From Lachnospiraceae bacterium (lineage in GTDB: Bacteria; Bacillota; Clostridia; Lachnospirales; Lachnospiraceae), in assembly GCA_011958945.1 (NCBI GenBank), contig BLLT01000013.1, positions 1 to 38,115 on the forward strand: a DNA stretch of 38,115 nucleotides. The letters run 5' to 3'. Shown piece by piece: positions 32,214 to 38,115 of the stretch (its first letter is position 1; each line of letters opens with the position of its first letter). The notes beneath the pieces were generated by a model. It was not told the DNA's origin. It ran no database searches and saw only the letters and a list, made by a program, of their open reading frames with translations. A program made the position numbers and the translations under genes.

Positions 32214-32550
32214 GCGCCAAGAAATAAAGGGGAATAAACTCTTTTAATAACTGTTGGAAATAGGGGTACTATTTGATATAATATAAAGAATTATATGATT
32301 TATGCTTTGTAAGGGGGTGAAAAGATGAAACGATATTTAAAAAGGCAGGTCTATGAACAGATGTTGGCATGGAAGCAACAGCCGGGGCATTCTACGCTGG
32401 AGGTATCCGGGGCGCGCCAAGTTGGGAAGACTTATATTGTAAATAAGTTTGCGGAAGAGCAGTATAAAAATAAAATATATATCAATTTGCTGGATTTTTC
32501 AGGCGAACTGTTTATGGAACGCTACGATGAACTGCGCCAAGAAATAAAGG
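32214..32550 (+). repeat. 17-bp exact direct repeat, 320 nt apart
   Basis: GCGCCAAGAAATAAAGG occurs at 32214-32230, upstream of the ATPase promoter, and again at 32534-32550, inside the ATPase gene. The flanks do not match. It could be a remnant of a local duplication or chance. Confidence 0.6.
32254..32282 (+). promoter_or_regulatory. Promoter of the AAA ATPase gene
   Basis: TTGGAA (32254-32259), a 17-nt spacer and a perfect TATAAT (32277-32282) lie 42 nt before the ATG. Confidence 0.65.
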
Positions 32551-33686
32551 ATGGTTTAGAATGTGAAAACCCAGTTTATGAACTGATAAAAAGATATCGG
32601 CCGAAATTTGTGGATTCGCCAGAGACGGTAGTTATCATTGATGAAATCCAGGAATCTGCAGCCATATATAACCGCATTCGGGAATTTACAAGGACGTTAA
32701 AAAGTGATTTTATTGTAACCGGAAGTTATCTGGGCAGGATTCTGAACAAGGAATTTAAGTTTTCTGCAGGGGATTTGGATACAGTGGAAGTGCAGACACT
32801 TAGCTTCAAAGAATTCCTTATAGCTATGGGCTGTTTTGATTTATATGAGGAGTTGGATATATATGGTGGAAGCGAGGAAAGAACCCATTATGAATTAAGG
32901 GAACTGTATCGGATATATACCGCTATAGGAGGATATCCTGCAGTAGTCTTGCAGTATATGGAAAGCCATTCCCTGCCAGAATGCGAGGCAGTGCTTTTAA
33001 AAATTATAAAGCTTTTCATCCAGGAAAGCAGGCGGTATTTTGCGGATATTTTGGATGACGAAGTATATCAAAATATATTTTCGTGCGTAGCGCGCATCTT
33101 GGTGAAGGAGAAAAAAGGGTTTGATAAAGATAGTTTTAGTGAAGAATTGCGAAGCATTGTAGTTAAGGACTATTCCAGTAATGTTAGCAAGGCTACCGTT
33201 AATAGGGCGATTGATTGGCTTTACAGTTCCGGCATTATAGGCTTTGCAGGAAAAATCACCGAATGCAGCATTATGGACTTTAAAGCGAAAGCAAGGTGCT
33301 ATTTTATGGATTTGGGGATCGCAAATTTTTACCTGCGCCATATTGGTTGTCCGAAAGGACATATAGCTGGAATCATTAGCGAGAACTTTGTGTTCCTTGA
33401 CTTAAAGAGGAGGCTTGGCCATCCAAGCGAAATTACGTTGGAAACCCCGGCATTTGCTACACTAGGCAATGGTGAAATTGATTTTTGGGTTATGGCGATG
33501 CATTCGCAGAAAACCTATGCTATCGAAGTGAAGTCTGGAAAGAATAACAGCAAGACGATACAGGAGGCGCTTGACAGGAAAAAAATAGACTTCGCCCTTT
33601 TTGTGAAAGGGAATACGTACGGGGGCATAAAGGATAATATCTTGACGATCCCTATATATGGTATTTCAAAGTTTAGCTTTGAATAG
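32325..33686 (+). CDS. AAA-family ATPase with DUF4143 domain
   Basis: The 453-residue protein has an AAA_14 ATPase domain with Walker A SGARQVGKTYIVNKFA (near residue 28), Walker B VVIIDEIQES and sensor FIVTGSYLGRIL. The DUF4143 C-terminal domain ends in YAIEVKSGKNNSKTIQEALD, a PD-(D/E)XK-like Glu-x-Lys core. Such proteins are abundant in gut anaerobes and archaea. Their function is not established; defence or DNA-related roles have been suggested. AAGGGGGTGAAAAG precedes the ATG at 32325. It is a single gene with its own promoter and terminator, an accessory insertion between the ferredoxin and pfl loci. No partner toxin or antitoxin gene is adjacent. Confidence 0.88.
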   Translation: MKRYLKRQVYEQMLAWKQQPGHSTLEVSGARQVGKTYIVNKFAEEQYKNKIYINLLDFSGELFMERYDELRQEIKDGLECENPVYELIKRYRPKFVDSPETVVIIDEIQESAAIYNRIREFTRTLKSDFIVTGSYLGRILNKEFKFSAGDLDTVEVQTLSFKEFLIAMGCFDLYEELDIYGGSEERTHYELRELYRIYTAIGGYPAVVLQYMESHSLPECEAVLLKIIKLFIQESRRYFADILDDEVYQNIFSCVARILVKEKKGFDKDSFSEELRSIVVKDYSSNVSKATVNRAIDWLYSSGIIGFAGKITECSIMDFKAKARCYFMDLGIANFYLRHIGCPKGHIAGIISENFVFLDLKRRLGHPSEITLETPAFATLGNGEIDFWVMAMHSQKTYAIEVKSGKNNSKTIQEALDRKKIDFALFVKGNTYGGIKDNILTIPIYGISKFSFE

Positions 33687-33749
33687 AGGATATAGGATGC
33701 CATATTTTTAAAACCTTAAATGAATAAAAATATAGGAAAACACATAGAA

Positions 33750-33775
33750 AGCCGAGGGAAATCCCCGGCTTTTTT
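33750..33775 (+). terminator. Terminator of the ATPase gene
   Basis: AGCCG plus GGG (33750-33758) pairs with CCC plus CGGCT (33763-33770) around loop AAAT with one bulged A, followed by a run of T (33770-33775). Confidence 0.75.
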
Positions 33776-33863
33776 GGACTCATCTATTCTCAACCCTTGC
33801 TTTACGGCTACTAATAGTTCTGGCTTCCTGAATCCATATCTCAGTAAGGATTTGTCAGGACTG

Positions 33864-34616
33864 TTACTGACCCTCCGCCCGCCTTTTCTTGATACCTTCC
33901 AGAATCACCTGCTTTTTCTCGATCACCTTATCCTTGTCCATGGCAGGAACGCCGGAAAGCTTGTAGGTCAGGCCCAACTTTTCATATTTGGTTTCGCCCA
34001 TCGTATGGTATGGCAGTACATCCAGGGCTTTCAAATTGCTGAACTGGCCGATGAAATATCCCAGCTTGAAAAGGTATTTATCGTCATCGGTTATGCCTGG
34101 AACAACAACATGGCGTATCCACATATCCACACGATTTTCATTCAGGTATTTGGCGAATGCCAGGATACCGTCATTGGGCTGTGCCGTCAATTCCTTGTGT
34201 TTTTCCGGGTCGATGTGCTTGATATCCAGCATTACCAGGTCGGTCAGAGTCATCAGCCGGTCCAATTTTTCAATCCATGCCGTGTTATCCGGTTTAAAAG
34301 CGATGCCGGAGCTGTCGATACAGGTATGTACCCCTTCTTTTTTGGCAATAGTAAATAAATCGATGAGAAAATCAACCTGCATCAATGGCTCACCGCCGGT
34401 AACCGTAATCCCTCCGGTTTTGTAAAAAGGCTTATTCCGCCTGTATTGCTCCATAATTTCTTCCGGCTCCATGAGCGTGCCCCCCTCCATGGGCCATGTA
34501 TCGGGATTATGGCAGTAAGCGCACCGCATCGGGCATCCCTGTACAAAAACAACAAACCGCGTGCCGGGCCCGTCTACCGTTCCAAAACTTTCCAGAGAGT
34601 GTATTCTGCCTTTCAT
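33864..34616 (-). CDS. pflA: Pyruvate formate-lyase activating enzyme
   Basis: The 250-residue radical-SAM enzyme installs the glycyl radical on pyruvate formate-lyase. The cluster motif is C28-x3-C32-x2-C35 in VQGCPMRCAYCHNPDTW, followed by the SAM-binding GGITVTGGEPLMQ. LDIKHIDPEKHKEL and IRHVVVPGITDDD are typical of PflA. GGAAGGAGAT precedes the ATG at 34616. It lies downstream of the split pfl genes but is separated by a terminator (34741-34771) and has its own weak promoter. It must act on the separate 80-residue glycyl-radical protein docked to the core, which makes its substrate recognition interesting. Confidence 0.95.
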   Translation of the reverse strand: MKGRIHSLESFGTVDGPGTRFVVFVQGCPMRCAYCHNPDTWPMEGGTLMEPEEIMEQYRRNKPFYKTGGITVTGGEPLMQVDFLIDLFTIAKKEGVHTCIDSSGIAFKPDNTAWIEKLDRLMTLTDLVMLDIKHIDPEKHKELTAQPNDGILAFAKYLNENRVDMWIRHVVVPGITDDDKYLFKLGYFIGQFSNLKALDVLPYHTMGETKYEKLGLTYKLSGVPAMDKDKVIEKKQVILEGIKKRRAEGQ

Positions 34617-34692
34617 ATATAAAATCTCCTTCCATATACTTTTCTATTTACATTCCAAATATGTTGCTGATGGAATACATTTGCTATAATCA

Positions 34693-34701
34693 AGTATAAC
34701 A
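34693..34701 (-). promoter_or_regulatory. Extended -10 promoter of pflA
   Basis: On the minus strand TGTTATACT (34701-34693) fits an extended -10 element; the -35 is poor. It gives pflA a transcript separate from the split pfl genes. Confidence 0.4.
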
Positions 34702-34740
34702 GAAACTTGCGGGAAAAGCCATAGAAAAACCATGGCAAAG

Positions 34741-34771
34741 AAAAAGCAGATGCTTTTCACATCTGCTTTTT
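34741..34771 (-). terminator. Terminator of the split pfl operon
   Basis: AAAAAGCAGATG (34741-34752) pairs perfectly with CATCTGCTTTTT (34760-34771) around a 7-nt loop. It is symmetrical and could end transcripts in either direction. It lies 22 nt past the glycyl-radical gene. Confidence 0.85.
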
Positions 34772-34792
34772 ACCGACTTTTCCGTCTAATGC

Positions 34793-35035
34793 TTAGATAG
34801 ACTCATGGAATGTACGGGAGATAACGTCTGCCTGCTGTTCCGGTGTTAATTTAATGAAGTTAACAGCGTATCCGGAAACACGGATGGTCAGCTGAGGATA
34901 GTTCTCAGGATGTTTCTGAGCGTCCAGAAGCATATCTCTGTTCAAAACGTTAACATTGAGGTGATGTCCACCCTTTGTTGCATATCCATCCAATAAATTT
35001 ACAAGGTTATCAACCTGTGCTGAACTTGTAGCCAT
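34793..35035 (-). CDS. Stand-alone glycyl-radical domain of pyruvate formate-lyase
   Basis: The 80-residue protein is the C-terminal piece of pyruvate formate-lyase, encoded separately. It holds [34 protein letters not shown] with the radical Gly at G55, and the PFL-type end [11 protein letters not shown]. It aligns with about the last 72 residues of the 760-residue E. coli PFL. Like GrcA/YfiD it could donate a glycyl radical, but here the core enzyme at 35465 lacks this domain, so the piece is an obligate subunit rather than a spare part. The ATG at 35035 has AAGGAGG 9 nt upstream. It is the last gene before the terminator at 34741. Confidence 0.93.
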   Translation of the reverse strand: MATSSAQVDNLVNLLDGYATKGGHHLNVNVLNRDMLLDAQKHPENYPQLTIRVSGYAVNFIKLTPEQQADVISRTFHESI

Positions 35036-35167
35036 TTTTGTTTTCCTCCTTAAAATTATTTATACTTGGTGTTAGAACTGGTGCATATTGCATGCAGCTT
35101 GGAACTATTGCTGAAACAAAAACTCCAATTCCTGAACAGTCGCAGTTGGCAGTGAAAGTGAGGCGGG

Positions 35168-35371
35168 TTAGTGGAAATCATCAAGCCCCTGTTCCAAAGT
35201 AGGAACGCTGCATGCCAGCGGTGTTCTGGAGCAGTCTGTGCAGCCCATGGTCTGAACATTTTTCGTTTCTTCCTGGGAAGCGTCCGTATCCACATTTACG
35301 TGGCCAACGCCCTGCATCATGCCTGCATCCAGCATTTTGACAAGATCATCAATCATTTTATTGTCATCCAT
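35168..35371 (-). CDS. Small Cys-containing paralogue of the glycyl-radical domain start
   Basis: This 67-residue protein lies between the PFL core and the glycyl-radical gene on the same strand. Its first 27 residues (IDDLVKMLDAGMMQGVGHVN) align with the start of the 80-residue radical protein ([20 protein letters not shown]), about half identical over 22 positions. After NV the two diverge. Instead of the RVSGYAV glycyl loop it carries MGCTDCSRTPLACS (three Cys), then VPTLEQGLDDF. GAGG lies 7 nt before the ATG, and the gene is flanked by the structured pfl intergenic regions, so it is very likely translated. Possible roles are a placeholder or chaperone docking at the same site on the core, a redox or metal-sensing inhibitor, or an assembly factor. 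No family was recognised. Confidence 0.78.
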   Translation of the reverse strand: MDDNKMIDDLVKMLDAGMMQGVGHVNVDTDASQEETKNVQTMGCTDCSRTPLACSVPTLEQGLDDFH

Positions 35372-35464
35372 AATAAAACCTCGTCATCAATATCTTTGGC
35401 CTGGGAAGAACCTGCTGCAATGCAAACAGGCCTCCCCTGCCAATTATTATGGCTTATGCCATTA

Positions 35465-37504
35465 TTATTTGTTTAAATCCATTTCTAAATCGCCTGCAAA
35501 TACCTGATCTTCTTTACCAAGAGCACCAGGAATGATGGTGAAGGTATTGGAAATACCATCCTGTGCATCCTTGAAAGGAAGTTTGGAAACGGAAGACAGG
35601 GAAGCTACTGCACCGTGGGTGTCGCGTCCGTGCATCGGGTTAGCGCCGGGTGCGAAAGGCTGGCCTTTCTTACGTCCGTCAGGTGTGTTGCCTGTAGCCT
35701 TACCATAGGTTACGTTAGAAGTAATGGTAAGGATAGAAGTGGTCGGAACACCGTTTCTGTAGGTGTGGTGTCTTCTGATAGCGGTCATGAACCTGTGTAC
35801 AACTTCCTGTGCAATGGAGTCAACACGGTCATCATCGTTACCATATTTCGGGAATTCGCCGGTTGTCTTGAAATCAACGATGATGCCGTCATCATCCCTT
35901 ACAACTTCCACTTTCGCATGCTTGATAGCGGACAGGGAGTCGGCTACGATGGAAAGGCCGGCAACACCTGTTGCGAAATAACGTTTTACATCTCTGTCAT
36001 GAAGTGCCATTTCAGCTCTTTCATAGCAGTATTTATCATGCATGTAATGGATGATGTTCAGAGTATTTACATATACATCTGCCTGCCATTCCATCATATC
36101 CATGAATTTATCCCAAACATCGTTGAAGTCGAGAACATCGCCTTCAACAGGACGATATTTCGGTCCAACCTGTTTCTTTGTAACTTCGTCAACGCCGCCG
36201 TTCAAAGCGTAAAGCAGACATTTTGCAAGGTTAGCACGTGCGCCGAAGAACTGCATTTCTTTACCGATTACCATGGAAGATACGCAGCATGCGATACCGT
36301 AGTCATCGCCGTGAGTTACCCTCATCAGGTCATCGTTTTCGTACTGGATGGAAGATGTCTGGATGGACATTTTCGCGCAGTATTTCTTCCAGTTTTCAGG
36401 AAGCCTTGTGGACCAGAGAACTGTTAAGTTGGGCTCCGGAGAAGGTCCTAAGTTGGTCAGTGTGTGCAGGTAACGGAAGGAAGTCTTTGTTACCATGTGA
36501 CGTCCGTCTACGCCAACACCGCCGAGAGATTCGGTTACCCATACCGGGTCGCCTGCGAAAATCTGGTTGTATTCCGGTGTACGTGCGAATTTTACGCAGC
36601 GCAGCTTCATGATGAAGTGGTCAACGAATTCCTGAATCTGTTCTTCTGTAAAGGTTCCGTTAGCCAAATCTCTTTCTGCGTAGCAGTCGATGAAGGTGGA
36701 AGTACGCCCTAAGGACATAGCAGCACCGTTCTGTTCTTTTACGGAGCAAAGATATCCGAAGTAAGTAGCCTGGATAGCTTCTTTTACGTTTGTAGCCGGT
36801 TTGGAAATGTCGCATCCATAGGAAGCAGCCATTTCTTTCATCAGTTTCAGGGCTACCATCTGCTCGGAAAGTTCTTCACGAAGGCGAATTACGTCATCTG
36901 TCATAACGCGGCCTGTGGAATCCTTCTGAGCCTGTTTGTCCTGAATCAGGTAATCAATACCATACAGGGCAACACGTCTGTAATCGCCGATGATACGTCC
37001 GCGGCCATAAGCATCCGGAAGACCTGTGATGATATGAGCGGAACGGCAAGCCCTCATTTCTGCATTGTAAGCATCGAAGCAGCCTGCATTGTGTGTTTTC
37101 CTATGTGTGGAAAAGAACTCGCTGATTTCAGGGTCTACTTCGTAGCCGTTGTCAGAGCAAGCCTTTTCTGCCATACGGATACCGCCGTAAGGCTGTAAGG
37201 AACGTTTGAAAGGTGCGTCTGTCTGGAAGCCGACAATCGTCTCTTTGCTCTTGTCCAGATAGCCCGGGCCATGGGATGTAATGGTGGAAACCACTTTGGT
37301 GTCCATATCAAGAACGCCGCCTGCTTCACGTTCTTTTTTCTGTAAATCAAGTACCATGTCCCATAAATCTTTTGTGTTCTGTGTAGGAGCAGCTAAGAAG
37401 GAGTCATCCCCGTCATAAGGATGGTAGTTCCTCTGGATGAAATCACGTACATTGACTTCATTTTCCCATTTGCCGCCTACAAAATCTTTCCATTCTGGTC
37501 TCAT
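35465..37504 (-). CDS. pflB: Pyruvate formate-lyase core lacking its glycyl-radical domain
   Basis: The 679-residue protein is the catalytic barrel of pyruvate formate-lyase, which splits pyruvate with CoA into acetyl-CoA and formate. The catalytic Cys pair is C406-C407 in [13 protein letters not shown]. Typical blocks are [40 protein letters not shown] and the end [20 protein letters not shown]. It stops at MDLNK, about 80 residues short of the usual 750-760. The missing end is encoded by the gene at 34793. The stop is not a frameshift artefact, because the two pieces are 429 nt apart, each with its own ribosome binding site and with another gene between them. The ATG at 37504 has AGGAGG 10 nt upstream. 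A strong promoter and a Rex-like site precede it. Confidence 0.96.
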   Translation of the reverse strand: MRPEWKDFVGGKWENEVNVRDFIQRNYHPYDGDDSFLAAPTQNTKDLWDMVLDLQKKEREAGGVLDMDTKVVSTITSHGPGYLDKSKETIVGFQTDAPFKRSLQPYGGIRMAEKACSDNGYEVDPEISEFFSTHRKTHNAGCFDAYNAEMRACRSAHIITGLPDAYGRGRIIGDYRRVALYGIDYLIQDKQAQKDSTGRVMTDDVIRLREELSEQMVALKLMKEMAASYGCDISKPATNVKEAIQATYFGYLCSVKEQNGAAMSLGRTSTFIDCYAERDLANGTFTEEQIQEFVDHFIMKLRCVKFARTPEYNQIFAGDPVWVTESLGGVGVDGRHMVTKTSFRYLHTLTNLGPSPEPNLTVLWSTRLPENWKKYCAKMSIQTSSIQYENDDLMRVTHGDDYGIACCVSSMVIGKEMQFFGARANLAKCLLYALNGGVDEVTKKQVGPKYRPVEGDVLDFNDVWDKFMDMMEWQADVYVNTLNIIHYMHDKYCYERAEMALHDRDVKRYFATGVAGLSIVADSLSAIKHAKVEVVRDDDGIIVDFKTTGEFPKYGNDDDRVDSIAQEVVHRFMTAIRRHHTYRNGVPTTSILTITSNVTYGKATGNTPDGRKKGQPFAPGANPMHGRDTHGAVASLSSVSKLPFKDAQDGISNTFTIIPGALGKEDQVFAGDLEMDLNK

Positions 37505-37537
37505 CTTGAATAAGCCTCCTGTTTAAATATTTTTAAG

Positions 37538-37555
37538 TGGTTAATTATAACACAA
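37538..37555. promoter_or_regulatory. Rex-like operator upstream of pflB
   Basis: On the minus strand TTGTGTTATAATTAACCA resembles the clostridial Rex consensus TTGTTAA-N4-TTAACAA, with 10 of the 14 fixed positions matching by eye. It lies between the promoter and the pflB start. Rex is an NADH-sensing repressor of fermentation genes, and pfl is a known type of target. Confidence 0.4.
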
Positions 37556-37568
37556 ATCCTGTATATTC

Positions 37569-37598
37569 ATTATAGTATTAAGACACTTATAACGTCAA
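37569..37598 (-). promoter_or_regulatory. Promoter of the split pfl operon
   Basis: On the minus strand TTGACG (37598-37593), an 18-nt spacer and a perfect TATAAT (37574-37569) form a strong promoter about 65 nt before pflB. A second TATAAT lies within the Rex-like site. Confidence 0.7.
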
Positions 37599-37690
37599 GC
37601 AAGGATGTGTACTTTTTTCTGTACATCCGGTATGTTTTCGGCATTTTTTATATTAAATTTTTGTGAAATTTATGAAGAATTCGGAATGGC

Positions 37691-37719
37691 TTGAAAGAAA
37701 TGGGAGAAAGTATTATACT
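37691..37719 (+). promoter_or_regulatory. Promoter of the DUF1858 gene
   Basis: TTGAAA (37691-37696), a 17-nt spacer and TATACT (37714-37719) form a strong promoter divergent from the pfl promoter. The rest of 37505-37853 holds no gene. Confidence 0.65.
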
Positions 37720-37853
37720 GATAGCAGCTTTTCGGCTACAGTATGATGGAAAGTTTTGCTGAGGCTGGTCTTTGTCCTGGCAAAGGCAGTTGAATGAAAG
37801 TAAAATTGAAAGCAAATGTTTTTTGCAAAATTTACAAAAGGAGGTCTTTTGAT

Positions 37854-38045
37854 ATGGCAGAGATAACAAAGAATACGACGATTGGCGAGGCGCTGAGGAT
37901 AAACCCAGGTATCGCCCCGGTTCTTATGGAAATCGGAATGCACTGCCTGGGATGCCCGTCCGCACAGGGCGAGACGCTGGAAGAGGCGGCTATGGTGCAC
38001 GGGCTGGATGCGGATGTGCTGATGGAGAAGATTGCGGCGGTTTAG
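37854..38045 (+). CDS. DUF1858 redox-disulfide domain protein
   Basis: The 63-residue protein matches DUF1858, also described as a hybrid-cluster-protein-associated redox disulfide domain. It has [27 protein letters not shown] with Cys at 31 and 34, and [20 protein letters not shown]. Members are proposed to act in redox or iron-sulfur/nitrosative stress responses in anaerobes; no reaction is known. AAAAGGAGG precedes the ATG at 37854; the frame is open from 37794 but without a ribosome binding site there. It is transcribed divergently from pflB. Confidence 0.88.
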   Translation: MAEITKNTTIGEALRINPGIAPVLMEIGMHCLGCPSAQGETLEEAAMVHGLDADVLMEKIAAV

Positions 38046-38088
38046 GGCATGGAGGTTCTGTGGAACGGGGTAACAGTTCAGCCTGCAA

Positions 38089-38115
38089 CTGCGCATTCCG
38101 TGGGAAAATGTGCAG
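38089..38115 (+). terminator. Hairpin at the right window edge
   Basis: CTGCGCATT (38089-38097) pairs with AATGTGCAG (38107-38115), with one G-T. It may be the terminator of the DUF1858 gene, but any T-tract would lie outside the window. Confidence 0.35.

Noticed and set aside
33720-34358. 212-codon plus-strand open frame
   Set aside because: It is antisense to pflA for most of its length and starts inside the ATPase terminator region; no recognisable domain.
35615-36427. 270-codon plus-strand open frame
   Set aside because: It is antisense to the well-supported pflB core and Val/Ser/Cys-rich, as expected for a shadow frame.

Overview
The window looks like a chromosomal segment of a gut Firmicute, most likely of the family Lachnospiraceae. 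The basis is moderate GC, strong AGGAGG-type ribosome binding sites, the rpsF-ssb-rpsR and gdpP-rplI-dnaB blocks, a BceRS-BceAB peptide-resistance module, an Rpn-family nuclease, and host-glycan mannosidases (GH125, GH38) beside a YesL/YesM-type regulatory set. No rRNA, tRNA, phage, IS element or CRISPR array was seen.

Layout. 1-7932: a mannoside-degradation locus with GH125 exo-alpha-mannosidase, GH38 alpha-mannosidase, a DUF624 membrane protein and a YesM-type histidine kinase. It ends in a chimeric remnant in which the first ~30 codons of a response regulator are joined in frame to the last ~45 codons of an ABC sugar-binding protein, so the regulator body and the importer are missing. 8086-14786: an amino-sugar PTS operon with two UPF0309/SIS paralogues, a PRD regulator carrying EIIB- and EIIA-like domains, EIIA, NanE epimerase, EIIB and an ascorbate-family EIIC. 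14961-19985: a Bce-type module whose kinase is broken by one in-frame TAG; the transporter genes converge on the two-component genes. 20105-23062: accessory genes (Rpn nuclease, YdcF-like protein, Sir2 deacylase). 23177-32049: core genes (DUF951, rpsF, ssb, rpsR, HD hydrolase, D,D-carboxypeptidase, gdpP, rplI, dnaB, a MerR protein) and an 8-Cys ferredoxin too short to appear among the longer ORFs. 32254-33686: an AAA/DUF4143 ATPase. 33864-37598: the pyruvate formate-lyase locus on the minus strand. 37691-38045: a divergent DUF1858 protein.

The most interesting signals are the following. (i) Pyruvate formate-lyase is naturally split into a 679-residue core with the Cys-Cys active site and a separate 80-residue glycyl-radical domain. 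Between them lies a 67-residue protein that resembles the start of the radical domain but carries a Cys-containing tail in place of the glycyl loop. (ii) An RNA-like motif occurs twice, at 7602-7687 and 31060-31162, before unrelated regulator genes. It has an outer stem, an inner AGTTTGT/ACAAACT hairpin and a CACGGC loop complementary to GCCGTG just upstream of the ribosome binding site. (iii) The response-regulator/binding-protein deletion fusion. (iv) The PTS-NanE-double-SIS operon of unknown substrate. (v) A 37-38 nt tandem repeat that starts inside the 3' end of rplI.

All assignments come from reading the sequence and recalling families. No database search or folding program was run.
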